32,929 nt of DNA, from assembly GCF_017872975.1 (NCBI RefSeq), contig NZ_JAGGJP010000023.1, forward strand, positions 1 to 32,929, written 5' to 3'. Position 1 is the first letter of the stretch; each line of letters begins with the position of its first letter. The position numbers and the translations under genes are program-made. This document shows positions 1-9,817 of this stretch, one piece after another. The notes under the pieces were generated by a model, which was given only the letters and a program-made list of their open reading frames with translations, did no database searches and was not told where the DNA came from. This DNA comes from Rubellimicrobium aerolatum (GTDB lineage Bacteria; Pseudomonadota; Alphaproteobacteria; Rhodobacterales; Rhodobacteraceae).

Positions 1-20
1 GCCACCGCGCGCTCCTGGCC

Positions 21-80
21 TTCTTTGGCTCCAAGTATCCCGGGGGGAGGCTCCGCAGGAGACGGGGGGCAGAGCCCCCC
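21..80. terminator. GC-rich intergenic motif with terminator-like hairpin
   Basis: A perfect 7-bp stem (64-70 GGGGGGC, loop AGA, 74-80 GCCCCCC) lies just beyond the stop of the minus-strand TerB-like gene, preceded at 21-50 by a stretch reading 'ctttggctccaagtatcccg'. From memory, similar 'ttggctccaa-tatcccggggg' tracts followed by a G/C stem recur between genes in Rhodobacteraceae, where they probably act as terminators. The hairpin is seen directly; family membership and function are inference. Confidence 0.45.
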
Positions 81-100
81 TCGGCGGTGGACGCGGGGGC

Positions 101-520
101 TCAGACCCGCTGGTAGCGCGCGCGCGCGCCGCGCTCGATGGCGGCGGCGTGGAGGCGGTCGAGGCTCAGCTCCTCGCGGACGGCCTCCAGCATGTCGGCC
201 TCGGGGCCGCTGATGCGGCCGTCGGCGGCGGCCACGTCGCAGGCCAGCGCGTAGGCCGTCTCCCACAGCCGCTCGGGCAGGAAGCGGCGCACCAGCTCGA
301 ACAGGCGGTCGAGGCCGTCGTCGTCGTTCATCAGGCGCAGCATCATCGGCCCCATGGCCTGGAGCTTGGCGCCGTCGTAGTCGGCGAAGGCGGGCAGGTT
401 CTCGATCAGGTTGGAGATCTGCAGCAGCTCGGCCGTCCGCACGTTGCCGTCGGCCACCGAGACCGCGAGCATGATCGCCACCAACGAGTCCTGCGGCGAA
501 AGGATGGTGGTCTCGGGCAT
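101..520 (-). CDS. TerB-like (tellurite resistance B fold) protein
   Basis: 139 aa, soluble, with no signal peptide or membrane segment. The sequence shows the acidic helical pattern of the TerB superfamily: an N-terminal 'AVSVADGNV' block and a second related block near the C-terminus ('DVAAADGRISGPEADML'), which resemble the paired metal-binding helices of TerB. The length fits a stand-alone TerB domain (about 140 aa). Its role in rhodobacters is not established; family links are to metal or tellurite stress and envelope-associated signalling. It is divergently arranged with the lysyl-tRNA synthetase gene, with about 120 bp between the starts that must hold both promoters. The ATG at 520 is preceded on its strand by an AAAGGA ribosome-binding site. 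Family call is fairly secure; function is unknown. Confidence 0.7.
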   Translation of the reverse strand: MPETTILSPQDSLVAIMLAVSVADGNVRTAELLQISNLIENLPAFADYDGAKLQAMGPMMLRLMNDDDGLDRLFELVRRFLPERLWETAYALACDVAAADGRISGPEADMLEAVREELSLDRLHAAAIERGARARYQRV

Positions 521-553
521 GGGGCATCGTCCTTTGGGTCCGGGTCAGGTTTA

Positions 554-582
554 TTGACGCGCGGCCCCCCCGGCAATAGGGA
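554..582 (+). promoter_or_regulatory. candidate sigma70 promoter for the lysyl-tRNA synthetase gene
   Basis: TTGACG (554-559), a 17-base spacer, then TAGGGA (577-582), about 60 bp before the start at 642. The -35 box is a good match to alphaproteobacterial housekeeping promoters and the -10 box is weak. Prediction only. Confidence 0.35.
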
Positions 583-641
583 GGCCCCCGGCCGTCCCCG
601 GCCCCTTCGTTTCCCCCGATCCGATCCAAGGAGCGCGATCC

Positions 642-2219
642 ATGTCCTCTCTCCGCGACGCGGCGATGGTGTCCAGGGCCTGGCCCTTCGAGGAGGCGCG
701 CGCGCTGCTGAAGCGGGTGGAGGCCCGAGGGGGTTCGGCGCCGGCCAAGGACCACGTGCTGTTCGAGACGGGCTACGGGCCGTCGGGGCTGCCGCATATC
801 GGCACCTTCGGCGAGGTGCTGCGGACGACGATGATCCGCCGCGCCTTCGAGGTGATCTCGGACATCCCGACGCGGCTGATCGTGTTCAGCGACGACCTCG
901 ACGGGATGCGGAAGGTGCCGGAGAACGTGCCCAACGCCGAGATGCTGCGGCTGCACCTGCAGCAGCCGCTGACGAGCGTGCCGGACCCATTCGGCACGCA
1001 CGAGAGCTTCGGCCACCACAACAACGCCATGCTGCGGCGGTTCCTGGACACCTTCGGGTTCCAGTACGAGTTCATGTCGGCGACGGAGTTCTACCGCTCG
1101 GGCGCGTTCGACCCGACGCTGCGGCTGGCGGCGGAGCGGTACGACGACATCATGGCGATCATGCTGAAGTCGCTGCGCGAGGAGCGGCAGCAGACCTATT
1201 CGTGCTTCCTGCCGATCCACCCGGAGACGGGGCGGGTGCTTTACGTGCCGCTGAAGGAGGTCAACGCCCGGGAGGGCACCATCACCTTCGACGACGGGTC
1301 CGGGCGGGACTGGACGCTGCCGGTGACGGGCGGTCACGTGAAGCTGCAATGGAAGCCCGATTTCGGCGCGCGCTGGGCGGCGCTGGGCGTGGACTTCGAG
1401 ATGTACGGGAAGGACCACAGCACCAACACGCCGATCTACGACGGCATCTGCGAGGTGCTGGGGGGGCGGGCGCCCAACCACATGGTCTACGAGCTGTTCC
1501 TCGACGAGGAAGGGGGCAAGATCTCCAAGTCGAAGGGGAACGGGCTGACCATCGACGAGTGGCTGGAGTATGCGGCGACCGAGTCGCTGAGCTACTTCAT
1601 GTTCCAGAAGCCGCGCACGGCGAAGCGGCTGCACTGGGACGTGATCCCGCGCAACGTGGACGAGTATCACCAGAGCCTGCGGGGCTATCCCCAGCAGACG
1701 CCGGAGCAGCAGCTCGGGAACGCGGTGTGGCACATCCACGGGGGGAACCCGCCCGCGTCGGACATGGTGGTGCCCTTCGCGATGCTCCTCAACCTCGCCA
1801 GCGTGTCGGGGGCGGAGGAGAAGGCGGTGCTGTGGAACTACCTGCGCCGTTATGCGCCGGACGCGAGCCCCGAGACGCATCCGGGTCTGGACGCCGCCGC
1901 CGGGTATGCCGTGCGGTATTTCCAGAACCACGTGAAGCCCATGCGGACCTTCCGCGCGCCGACCGACAAGGAGAGGGCCGCGATGGTGGACCTTGCGGCG
2001 CGGCTGCGGGGGCACGAGGGGTCGCACGACCCGGAGGAGTTGCAGACCATCGTCTATGCGGTGGGCAACGAGCACGGGTTCCAGCCGCTGCGGGACTGGT
2101 TCAAGGGGCTTTACGAGGTGCTTCTGGGCGCGACGGAGGGGCCGCGGTTCGGCGGCTTCGTGGCGCTCTATGGCGTCGAGGAGACGGTGCGGCTGATCGA
2201 GGAGCGGCTGGCGGCCTGA
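642..2219 (+). CDS. lysK: lysine--tRNA ligase, class I
   Basis: 525 aa. Charges tRNA-Lys with lysine in the cytoplasm using ATP. This is the class I (Rossmann-fold) LysRS found in archaea and many alphaproteobacteria, unrelated to the class II LysS of E. coli. The class I signatures are visible: a HIGH-type motif 'PHIGT' (H52 within '[12 protein letters not shown]') and a KMSKS-type motif 'KISKSKG' starting at K293. The C-terminal third is the helical anticodon-binding region. Length is normal for the family. The ATG at 642 follows an AAGGAG ribosome-binding site with about 8 bases spacing. Its 3' end lies 1 bp from the stop of the convergent CHAD gene, so no independent terminator fits between them. 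Confident call. Confidence 0.93.
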   Translation: MSSLRDAAMVSRAWPFEEARALLKRVEARGGSAPAKDHVLFETGYGPSGLPHIGTFGEVLRTTMIRRAFEVISDIPTRLIVFSDDLDGMRKVPENVPNAEMLRLHLQQPLTSVPDPFGTHESFGHHNNAMLRRFLDTFGFQYEFMSATEFYRSGAFDPTLRLAAERYDDIMAIMLKSLREERQQTYSCFLPIHPETGRVLYVPLKEVNAREGTITFDDGSGRDWTLPVTGGHVKLQWKPDFGARWAALGVDFEMYGKDHSTNTPIYDGICEVLGGRAPNHMVYELFLDEEGGKISKSKGNGLTIDEWLEYAATESLSYFMFQKPRTAKRLHWDVIPRNVDEYHQSLRGYPQQTPEQQLGNAVWHIHGGNPPASDMVVPFAMLLNLASVSGAEEKAVLWNYLRRYAPDASPETHPGLDAAAGYAVRYFQNHVKPMRTFRAPTDKERAAMVDLAARLRGHEGSHDPEELQTIVYAVGNEHGFQPLRDWFKGLYEVLLGATEGPRFGGFVALYGVEETVRLIEERLAA

Positions 2220-2220
2220 G

Positions 2221-3093
2221 CTAGGCGGCGTCGCGCAGCGTCCACCACGTCCCCCAGCGGTCGGTCAGCGCGCGGGCGTCGCCGGCGAGGAGGCGGCGGC
2301 CGAGCGGCAGGGCGCGGGCCATCAGCTCGGCGTGGCGGAGGGTGGCGAGGTCCTTCGCCTCGGACTTGAGGACGGGGGCGAGGTCGGCGGCGTCCAGGCG
2401 GTCGCGGAACACGGCGAGGTCGTTGACGAGGCCCAGCACCTCGCCCAGGTCGTCGGCGGCCTTGATGTGCGGGTCCATCATCGCCGGCCAGATCGGGCGC
2501 AGCAGGCGGGCCTGATACCAGTGGTCCTTCACCCGCTTGCGCCATTCGTGGAGCGCCTCGGGCGAGGGCTCGCGGCGGGCGGCCTTGAGGGCGCGGCGGG
2601 CGGCGGCCCAGGTGGCCTTGAGTCCGGGCTCCAGCGCGTCCCAGCCCTCGCGCCGGAGGCGCCAGCCCTCGGACCGCAGGATCAGGGAGTCCATCACGTC
2701 GGCGAAGGGGGGGAGCAGCTCGGCCTCGGCGCGGGCGTCGTGGTGGGCCGCGGCGGCGCGGAAGGGGGCGAGGAGGGCCTCGCGCCGGTCGGAGGGGATG
2801 GTGGCGGACAGGGACTCGGCGGTGGCGAGCTGCACGGCGGCGTCGCGCAGGCCCGAGAGGCCCTGGCCCGCGTCGCGCAGGACGGCGTTCTCGGCCGACG
2901 CGACGGCGAGGACGGGGCGGGCGAGGCGCAGGAGGCCGCGCAGCTTCTTGACGGTCTTTCGCATCTCGTGGACGCGGGGGGCGAGGTCGCCCGTCGCGCG
3001 CACCATCTCCAGCGCGTGGGCCGCCTCCTCGCGCGCGATGCGGCGGAGCGCGGATTCGACGCTCTCGTCCTCGGGCGTGATGGCGTAGGGCAT
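2221..3093 (-). CDS. CHAD domain-containing protein
   Basis: 290 aa, almost entirely helical, rich in Arg, Ala and conserved His. CHAD domains (conserved histidine alpha-helical domain) bind inorganic polyphosphate through basic surfaces and often accompany CYTH/triphosphatase domains. The hallmarks are here: 'VHEMRKTVKKLRGLL' near residue 40 and the repeat 'LHEWRKRVKDHWYQ' near residue 180, giving the two-fold internal symmetry of the fold. There is no CYTH domain in this protein or beside it. The ATG at 3093 has an AGGAG ribosome-binding site on its strand. It is divergent from the DUF4864 gene (87 bp apart) and convergent with lysK. Domain call is secure; a polyphosphate-related role is inference from the family. 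Confidence 0.85.
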   Translation of the reverse strand: MPYAITPEDESVESALRRIAREEAAHALEMVRATGDLAPRVHEMRKTVKKLRGLLRLARPVLAVASAENAVLRDAGQGLSGLRDAAVQLATAESLSATIPSDRREALLAPFRAAAAHHDARAEAELLPPFADVMDSLILRSEGWRLRREGWDALEPGLKATWAAARRALKAARREPSPEALHEWRKRVKDHWYQARLLRPIWPAMMDPHIKAADDLGEVLGLVNDLAVFRDRLDAADLAPVLKSEAKDLATLRHAELMARALPLGRRLLAGDARALTDRWGTWWTLRDAA

Positions 3094-3180
3094 GGCGGCT
3101 CCTGTCGGTGGCGATGGTGAAACTTATGTGAGGGTGGGAACGTGTCACGCAAGTGACAAGCCCCCGCCGGAGGACCCGCC

Positions 3181-3588
3181 ATGCGCCGCCTGACCATTCT
3201 TGCCGTGATGCTCCTCGCCGGCCCCGCCCTGGCGCAGGACGCGGAGGACCGCGCGGAGATCGCCGAGGTCATCGAAGACCAGTTGTCGGACTTCGTCGCC
3301 CGCGACGTGGCGGGGGCCTGGGACCATGCGAGCCCGACGATCCAGGGGATGTTCGGCACGCCCGAGAGGTTCGCGCGGATGGTCGAGGGGGGCTATCCGA
3401 TGGTCTGGGACAACCGCGACGCCGAGATGGGCGCGCTGCGCGAGGAGGACGGCGCGCTGCGGCAGGCGGTCCGGGTGGAGGACGCCGAGGGGCGGGGGTG
3501 GCTCCTCGACTACGAGATGGTCGAGACGCCGGAGGGATGGCGGATCAACGGCGTCGGCGTGCGGCCCGCGCCGGACCTCGCGGCCTGA
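3181..3588 (+). CDS. secreted DUF4864-type protein
   Basis: 135 aa. The N-terminus is a clear Sec signal peptide (MRR then hydrophobic residues to about 17, with an 'ALAQD' cleavage region). The mature part has the order typical of DUF4864: an acidic helix ('IAEVIEDQLSDFVARD'), a 'HASPTIQGMFGTPERFARMV' segment, and a C-terminal strand ending in 'WRINGVGV'. The fold resembles small SnoaL/NTF2-like proteins. Function is unknown and it is probably periplasmic. GGAGG lies 9 bases before the ATG at 3181. It sits 92 bp upstream of ureD on the same strand, so it could be co-transcribed with the urease operon, though a separate transcript is as likely. Confidence 0.7.
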   Translation: MRRLTILAVMLLAGPALAQDAEDRAEIAEVIEDQLSDFVARDVAGAWDHASPTIQGMFGTPERFARMVEGGYPMVWDNRDAEMGALREEDGALRQAVRVEDAEGRGWLLDYEMVETPEGWRINGVGVRPAPDLAA

Positions 3589-3680
3589 GGCGTGGCGCGG
3601 CCGCCTCGGGCGGCGGAAAATGCTGCGCTGCGGCGAGAGGGCGCTAGGCGGCGGGCCGGAAGGCTGTCAGGGTGGCGCGC

Positions 3681-4508
3681 ATGAACGCCGCCGTCCCCCT
3701 GTCCCGGCCCCAGGTCCCCCGCGCGCAAGGCGAGGTGCGGCTGTCCGCGCGCGCCCAGGGCGGGGTGACGCGGCTGGGGGATCTGCGGGCGCAGGGCTCG
3801 CTCAAGGCGCTGTTCCCGCGCGGGGCGGGGGATGCGCTGGAGGTGGTGACGCTCAACACCGCCGGGGGGCTGACCTCGGGCGACCGGATGCGGCTGGAAG
3901 CGCGGGCCGAGGCCGGGGCGCGGCTGCGGCTGTCCACGCAGGCGGCGGAGCGGGCCTATCGCGCCGGCGAGGCGGAGCCCGCGCGGGTCGAGACGCGACT
4001 TTCGGCGGGGCCGGGCGCGCGGATCGACTGGCTGCCGCAGGAGACGATCCTTTACGACGGGGCGCGGCTGGAGCGGCGGCTGCTCGCGGACCTGGAAGGG
4101 GACGCGACGGCGCTGCTGGTGGAGCCGCTGGTCTTTGGGCGTCTCGCGCATGGGGAGGTGCTGCGCGAGGGACGGCTGCGGGACCGGTGGGAGGTGCGGC
4201 GGGACGGGCGGCTGCGCTTCGCGGACGCCTTCCGCGTCGAGGGCGACATCGCCGCGACGCTGGACCGGGCGGGCGTCGGCGGCGGGGCGCGGGCGATGGC
4301 GACCGTCGTGGTCGCGGGACCGGGGGCCGAGTCGCATCTGGCGGCGGCGCGCGCCCTTTGCGCGGGCACGGGTGGCGCGGGGATGATCGAGGACGGGTTG
4401 CTGTTCGCGCGGCTGCTGGCGGCGGATGGCTTCGCCTTGCGCCAGGCGCTCGTTCCGCTCATCGTCCGGCTGTCGGGCGCGGCCCTTCCGAAAACGTGGA
4501 CCCTTTAG
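3681..4508 (+). CDS. ureD: urease accessory protein UreD
   Basis: 275 aa. UreD (UreH) is the scaffold that binds the apo-urease trimer and, with UreF and UreG, delivers nickel to the active site. Family motifs are present: '[13 protein letters not shown]' near residue 55, '[11 protein letters not shown]' near residue 115 and '[15 protein letters not shown]' near residue 140. Length is typical (about 270 aa). The ATG at 3681 was chosen; a GTG at 3672 would add three residues. Neither has a strong ribosome-binding site. The stop lies 1 base before the start of ureA, and the order ureD-A-B-C-E-F-G is the common alphaproteobacterial one. No nickel or urea transporter gene is visible in the window. 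Confidence 0.92.
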   Translation: MNAAVPLSRPQVPRAQGEVRLSARAQGGVTRLGDLRAQGSLKALFPRGAGDALEVVTLNTAGGLTSGDRMRLEARAEAGARLRLSTQAAERAYRAGEAEPARVETRLSAGPGARIDWLPQETILYDGARLERRLLADLEGDATALLVEPLVFGRLAHGEVLREGRLRDRWEVRRDGRLRFADAFRVEGDIAATLDRAGVGGGARAMATVVVAGPGAESHLAAARALCAGTGGAGMIEDGLLFARLLAADGFALRQALVPLIVRLSGAALPKTWTL

Positions 4509-4509
4509 A

Positions 4510-4812
4510 ATGCAGCTCACCCCCCGCGAGAAGGACAAGCTTCTCATCTCCATGGCCGCCGAGGTGGCGCGCAGGCGGCTCGCCCGCGGCGTCCGGCTCA
4601 ACCATCCCGAGGCCATCGCGCTGATCACCGACGCCGTGGTGGAGGGCGCGCGCGACGGGCGCAGCGTGGCCGACATGATGGAGGCGGGAGCGAAGGTCGT
4701 GACGCGCGAGCAGGTCATGGAGGGCGTCGCCGAGATGATCCCCGAGGTGCAGGTCGAGGCGACCTTTCCCGACGGCACGAAGCTCGTGACCGTTCACCAG
4801 CCGATCCGCTGA
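4510..4812 (+). CDS. ureA: urease subunit gamma
   Basis: 100 aa, exactly the size expected of the gamma subunit. Together with UreB and UreC it forms the (alpha-beta-gamma)3 urease that hydrolyses urea to ammonia and carbamate in the cytoplasm. The protein begins '[13 protein letters not shown]', contains '[10 protein letters not shown]' and '[21 protein letters not shown]', all diagnostic for UreA. It starts 2 bases after the ureD stop, inside a compact operon, so translation is probably coupled. Confidence 0.96.
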   Translation: MQLTPREKDKLLISMAAEVARRRLARGVRLNHPEAIALITDAVVEGARDGRSVADMMEAGAKVVTREQVMEGVAEMIPEVQVEATFPDGTKLVTVHQPIR

Positions 4813-4823
4813 AGGAGCCGCGC

Positions 4824-5129
4824 ATGATCCCCGGAGAGATCGTCACCGCCGAGGGCGACATCACGCTGAACGAAGGCCGCGAGGCGATCACGCTGATGGT
4901 CGCCAACACCGGCGACCGGCCGGTGCAGGTGGGCTCGCACTACCACTTCGCCGAGACGAACGCGGCGCTGGACTTCGACCGGGACGCGGCGCGGGGACGC
5001 AGGCTCGACATCGCCGCCGGGACCGCCGTGCGGTTCGAGCCGGGGCAGCGGCGCGAGGTGCGGCTGATCGCCTTTGGCGGCGACCGGGTGGTGCACGGGT
5101 TCAACGGCCGGGTGGGCGGGCCGCTGTGA
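4824..5129 (+). CDS. ureB: urease subunit beta
   Basis: 101 aa, normal for a free-standing beta subunit. Structural subunit that packs on UreC and supports the flap over the active site. Diagnostic stretches are '[19 protein letters not shown]', '[15 protein letters not shown]' and '[24 protein letters not shown]'. A strong AAGGAG ribosome-binding site precedes the ATG at 4824. The stop TGA overlaps the GTG start of the next gene (GTGA at 5126-5129), so the secreted protein that follows is translationally coupled to a urease subunit. Confidence 0.96.
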   Translation: MIPGEIVTAEGDITLNEGREAITLMVANTGDRPVQVGSHYHFAETNAALDFDRDAARGRRLDIAAGTAVRFEPGQRREVRLIAFGGDRVVHGFNGRVGGPL

Positions 5130-5503
5130 GGGCGCTGGCCGTCCTCCTGGCGCTGGCGGCGGGGCCGGTCGCGGCGCAGGACTGCGGCGCGCGGCCCACG
5201 CAGGCCGAGATGAACGCCTGCGCGGCCGAGGCGTGGCGGGCCGCCGACGCGGAGCTGAACCGGGCCTACGGCCAGGCGCTGGAGGTCGCGCGGCGCATGG
5301 ACGCGCGGGGCGATGGCGCCCCCGAGCGGACCCTGCGCGAGGCGCAGCGGGCCTGGGTGGCGTTCCGCGACCTCGCCTGCGCGGCCGAGGCGCAGCCGTT
5401 CCAGCCCGGAAGCATCACCGGGCTGATCGCGGCGGGTTGCCTCGAACGGCTCACACGCGCGCGGACGGACGATCTGGCCGCCTATGTCGGAGGACTGCAA
5501 TGA
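5126..5503 (+). CDS. LprI/DUF1311-like secreted protein inside the urease operon
   Basis: 125 aa starting at a GTG that overlaps the ureB stop. Residues 1-18 form a signal peptide ending 'GPVAAQD'. The mature part matches the DUF1311 / lysozyme-inhibitor LprI N-terminal pattern: '[27 protein letters not shown]', then '[20 protein letters not shown]', with cysteines placed as in the family (two disulfides likely). Predicted periplasmic. Its stop overlaps the next gene (ATGA at 5500-5503). Position between ureB and ureC is unusual for an exported protein, because urease assembly is cytoplasmic. A related protein lies just beyond ureG on the opposite strand. Function in this setting is unknown. 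Confidence 0.8.
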   Translation: MRALAVLLALAAGPVAAQDCGARPTQAEMNACAAEAWRAADAELNRAYGQALEVARRMDARGDGAPERTLREAQRAWVAFRDLACAAEAQPFQPGSITGLIAAGCLERLTRARTDDLAAYVGGLQ

Positions 5504-5814
5504 AGCCCTACCAGCCCTGGACCTCGGCCGTGGCCTTCTGGACCATGATGGCCGAGGCGCAGATGGTGATGACGCTGCGGATGATGGGAATGATGGGCGT
5601 GCTGCCCGCCCACAAGCGCGAGAACCACACCATGATGGCCGAGAAGGCCCCCGCCTTCGCCGAGGCCGCGATGGCGGCGGGCGCGGCGATGATGACGGGC
5701 AAGAGCCCGGACGAGATCGCGCAGGCCGCCATCCGCCCGGTCGCGCGGCGCACCCGCGCCAACGTCAAGCGGCTGACCAAGCCGCGCGCGCCCCGGACGC
5801 CCAAGCCCTCCTGA
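5500..5814 (+). CDS. Met-rich small protein inside the urease operon
   Basis: 104 aa, ATG overlapping the previous stop by 4 bases. Two parts are visible: an amphipathic, strongly Met-rich helix at residues 10-35 ('FWTMMAEAQMVMTLRMMGMMG'-type composition), then an Ala-rich stretch ('EKAPAFAEAAMAAGAAMMTGK') and a basic tail rich in Arg, Lys and Pro. The pattern resembles small rhodobacter proteins that databases label, probably wrongly, 'antifreeze protein', and is loosely like phasin or polyhydroxyalkanoate-granule proteins; this is from memory. His and Met content could suggest metal interaction, but no nickel site can be read out. Real gene because of the tight overlap and conserved-looking composition; function unknown. 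Confidence 0.7.
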   Translation: MKPYQPWTSAVAFWTMMAEAQMVMTLRMMGMMGVLPAHKRENHTMMAEKAPAFAEAAMAAGAAMMTGKSPDEIAQAAIRPVARRTRANVKRLTKPRAPRTPKPS

Positions 5815-5896
5815 GCCGGCGGTTCGCGGGGTGCCCGGAAAGCGGGCGTTCCGCATCCGGGCGGGCGCGCGACGGCTGGAATCGCGGCGCGGGGCT

Positions 5897-5925
5897 TTGA
5901 CAAGGCGCGCGGCCCGGGGCCTTGT
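5897..5925 (+). promoter_or_regulatory. candidate internal promoter upstream of ureC
   Basis: TTGACA (5897-5902), 17 bases, then CCTTGT (5920-5925), about 30 bp before the ureC start. It falls in the only sizeable gap (141 bp) within the first part of the urease operon. The -35 box is perfect and the -10 box poor. It could give extra transcripts of ureC-E-F-G. Prediction only. Confidence 0.4.
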
Positions 5926-5955
5926 GGGGCCGCAGATCCCGAGGAGCCCGACCCG

Positions 5956-7665
<1,710 letters not shown>

Positions 7666-7806
7666 GGCGGGTGGTGGCGGGGTCCCGGTCCTCCGAGCCT
7701 GCACGGGCTGCATGGCTGGCCTGTCGAACGGGCGGTGGTGCGCTGCGGTGCGGCATCCCACATAGGGGTCACGGGAGGACAACCCCCAGACCCGAGGACC
7801 GCAACG

Positions 7807-8025
7807 ATGGCCATGATCGCCGACACCCACCACCACGCCCTTTCCCACACGCTCGCCGCGCCGTTCCGGGCGCTGTGGTCGGCCCTGCTGCTGATCGCCG
7901 AGGCGAAGGGCTGCATGGCCGAGGTCGAGCGCCTGAACCGGCTCTCGGACGCGGACCTCGCGGCGCGCGGCACCTCGCGAGAGGAGCAGGTCCGGCGCAT
8001 CTTCGGCGTCCGCGCCGCGATCTGA
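7807..8025 (+). CDS. DUF1127 (YjiS-like) small protein
   Basis: 72 aa. The C-terminal half 'EVERLNRLSDADLAARGTSREEQVRRIFG' matches the DUF1127 consensus (LxxLsDreLaDLGisRxxI), and the N-terminus has a His-rich start ('DTHHHALSHTL'). DUF1127 proteins are tiny, often highly expressed, and in some alphaproteobacteria bind RNA or alter phosphate and small-RNA metabolism. Start ATG 7807 (AGGA upstream); ATG 7813 is an alternative. It sits between ureC and ureE with 13 bp to ureE, and its 141-bp upstream gap carries a GC-rich inverted motif 'ctgcggtgcggcat' near 7741. A role in urease is not known; the N-terminal histidines could be coincidental. Confidence 0.7.
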   Translation: MAMIADTHHHALSHTLAAPFRALWSALLLIAEAKGCMAEVERLNRLSDADLAARGTSREEQVRRIFGVRAAI

Positions 8026-8038
8026 ACGCGGGGCCGCG

Positions 8039-8536
8039 ATGAGCGGCCTTCTCCGCGCCACCGCGCTGCGCCGCGCCCATGCCGGGCGGGCCGACGACCG
8101 CGTGACGCTCGCCTACGAGGATCGGCTGATCCGGCGCAGGCGCATCGTCACGGACGGGGGCCTTGCGGTCCTCGTGGACCTGCCGGGTGCCGTGGGGCTC
8201 GATGACGGCGACGCGCTGGAGCTGGACGACGGGCGGCTGGTGGTCGTCCGCGCGGCCCCGGAGCCGCTCCTGGAGGTGCGGGGCGACCTCGCGCGGCTCG
8301 CCTGGCACATCGGCAACCGCCACGCTCCGGCCCGGATCGAGCCCGACCGCCTGCTGATCCGCCGCGACCGCGTGCTGGCGCGGATGCTGGAGGGGCTGGG
8401 GGCGGCGCTGCGCGAGGTCGAGGGTCCCTTCGTCCCCGAGGGGGGCGCCTATGGCGAGGGGCGCGTGCTGGGGCATTCGCACGGGGCGTCGGACGGGTCG
8501 GGCCTGGGGCATCTCGGGTCGTCCGATGAGCCCTGA
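8039..8536 (+). CDS. ureE: urease accessory protein UreE
   Basis: 165 aa. Nickel metallochaperone that receives Ni and passes it to UreG. The N-terminal peptide-binding domain (residues 1-75) and the metal-binding C-domain are visible, including the conserved 'LAWHIGNRHAPARI' (key His residues for dimer-interface Ni binding) and 'FVPEGGAYGEGRVLGHSHG'. The His tail seen in Klebsiella UreE is reduced to a few residues ('GHSHG', 'GLGH'), so nickel storage capacity is probably low. Its end overlaps ureF by 11 bp. Confidence 0.92.
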   Translation: MSGLLRATALRRAHAGRADDRVTLAYEDRLIRRRRIVTDGGLAVLVDLPGAVGLDDGDALELDDGRLVVVRAAPEPLLEVRGDLARLAWHIGNRHAPARIEPDRLLIRRDRVLARMLEGLGAALREVEGPFVPEGGAYGEGRVLGHSHGASDGSGLGHLGSSDEP

Positions 8537-9188
8537 CGGTGCGGCCGTCCTGTCCTCGGCGCAACTCCTGACGCTGGCGCGCTGGCTGTCGCCGGCCTTC
8601 CCGACGGGGGGCTTCGCCTGGAGCCACGGGCTGGAGCAGGCGGCGCGCGACGGGACGGTGCGGGACGCCGCGACGCTCGGGGACTGGCTCGGGGACGTGC
8701 TGCGGCATGGCGCGGGCCGGACGGACGCCATCCTGATCGGGGCGGCGCATCGGGCGTCCGAGGACGATTTGGCGGAACTGGCGGAACTGGCGACCGCGCT
8801 CGCCCCCTCGCGCGAGAGGCGGGCCGAGGCGGCGGGGCAGGGCGCGGCCTTCGCGCGGACGCTGCGGGCGCTGCACGCTTGGGACCTGCCCGACGCGCCC
8901 TTTCCGGTCGTCTTGGGCCGGGCGGCACGGCTGGGCGGGTTGCCGGCGCGGCCGGTGGCGGAGGTGGCGCTCCAGGGCTTCGTCACCACGCTGGCGCAGG
9001 CGGCGCAACGGCTGATGCCCCTCGGCCAGACGGCGGCGCAGGGGGTGGTGCTGCGGCTCGCCCCTGTCTGCGCCGAGGTGGCGGAGGCGGTGCGGCTGTC
9101 CCCCGACGACATCGGCTCCTGCGCCGTGGCGGTGGACATCGCCTCGCTGCGCCATGAGGGGCTGGAGCCCCGCATCTTCCGGTCCTGA
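8526..9188 (+). CDS. ureF: urease accessory protein UreF
   Basis: 220 aa. UreF binds UreD on apo-urease and controls the GTPase UreG. Recognisable family segments are '[25 protein letters not shown]' at residues 15-40, '[11 protein letters not shown]', and '[15 protein letters not shown]' near residue 175; the all-helical composition is right. The ATG at 8526 lies within the 3' end of ureE, so it is translationally coupled. An in-frame upstream extension exists but adds residues not typical of UreF. Confidence 0.92.
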   Translation: MSPDGAAVLSSAQLLTLARWLSPAFPTGGFAWSHGLEQAARDGTVRDAATLGDWLGDVLRHGAGRTDAILIGAAHRASEDDLAELAELATALAPSRERRAEAAGQGAAFARTLRALHAWDLPDAPFPVVLGRAARLGGLPARPVAEVALQGFVTTLAQAAQRLMPLGQTAAQGVVLRLAPVCAEVAEAVRLSPDDIGSCAVAVDIASLRHEGLEPRIFRS

Positions 9189-9198
9189 AGGAGCACGC

Positions 9199-9816
9199 AT
9201 GACCGACGCATCCCCCCATGGCCCGCTCAAGGTCGGCATCGGCGGCCCGGTGGGCGCGGGCAAGACCACGCTGACGGCGGCGCTCGCCCGCGCGCTGAAG
9301 GACGAGCTGTCGCTCGCCGTCATCACGAACGACATCTACACGCAGGAGGACGCCGAGGCGCTGATGCGGATGCAGATCCTGCCCGCCGACCGGGTGCTGG
9401 GCGTGGAGACCGGGGGCTGCCCGCACACGGCGATCCGCGAGGACGCGTCCATCAACCTCGCCGCCGTGGCGGAGCTGCGGGCGCGGCATCCGGGGCTGGA
9501 GCTGGTGCTGATCGAATCGGGCGGGGACAACCTCTCGGCCACCTTCTCGCCCGAGCTGGCGGACGTGACGATCTACGTCATCGACGTGGCGGCGGGCGAG
9601 GAGATCCCCCGCAAGGGTGGCCCCGCGATCACGCGGTCGGACCTCCTCGTCATCAACAAGACCGACCTCGCGCGCCATGTCGGGGCTTCGCTGGAGGTGA
9701 TGGAGCGGGACGCCCGGCGGATGCGGGGGGACCGGCCGTTCCTGTTCACGGCGCTGCGGCACGGGCGGGGCGTGGCCGAGGTGGTGGCGCACCTGAAGGC
9801 GATGGGGGGGCTCTAG
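9199..9816 (+). CDS. ureG: urease accessory protein UreG (GTPase)
   Basis: 205 aa, normal for UreG. SIMIBI-class GTPase that couples GTP hydrolysis to nickel insertion. P-loop '[13 protein letters not shown]' at residues 13-25, '[11 protein letters not shown]', the nickel-binding '[15 protein letters not shown]' (CPH motif), 'LIESGGDNL', and the guanine-specificity 'NKTDLA' are all present. AAGGAG lies 8 bases before the ATG. It ends the operon; its stop is 1 bp from the end of the convergent LprI-like gene, leaving no room for a terminator. Confidence 0.96.
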   Translation: MTDASPHGPLKVGIGGPVGAGKTTLTAALARALKDELSLAVITNDIYTQEDAEALMRMQILPADRVLGVETGGCPHTAIREDASINLAAVAELRARHPGLELVLIESGGDNLSATFSPELADVTIYVIDVAAGEEIPRKGGPAITRSDLLVINKTDLARHVGASLEVMERDARRMRGDRPFLFTALRHGRGVAEVVAHLKAMGGL

Positions 9817-9817
9817 C

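Noticed and set aside
149-2224. Long open frames overlapping lysK and the TerB-like gene in other frames
   Set aside because: High GC keeps wrong frames open. The translations are Arg/Gly/Ala-rich without family motifs, while lysK has clear class I synthetase signatures.
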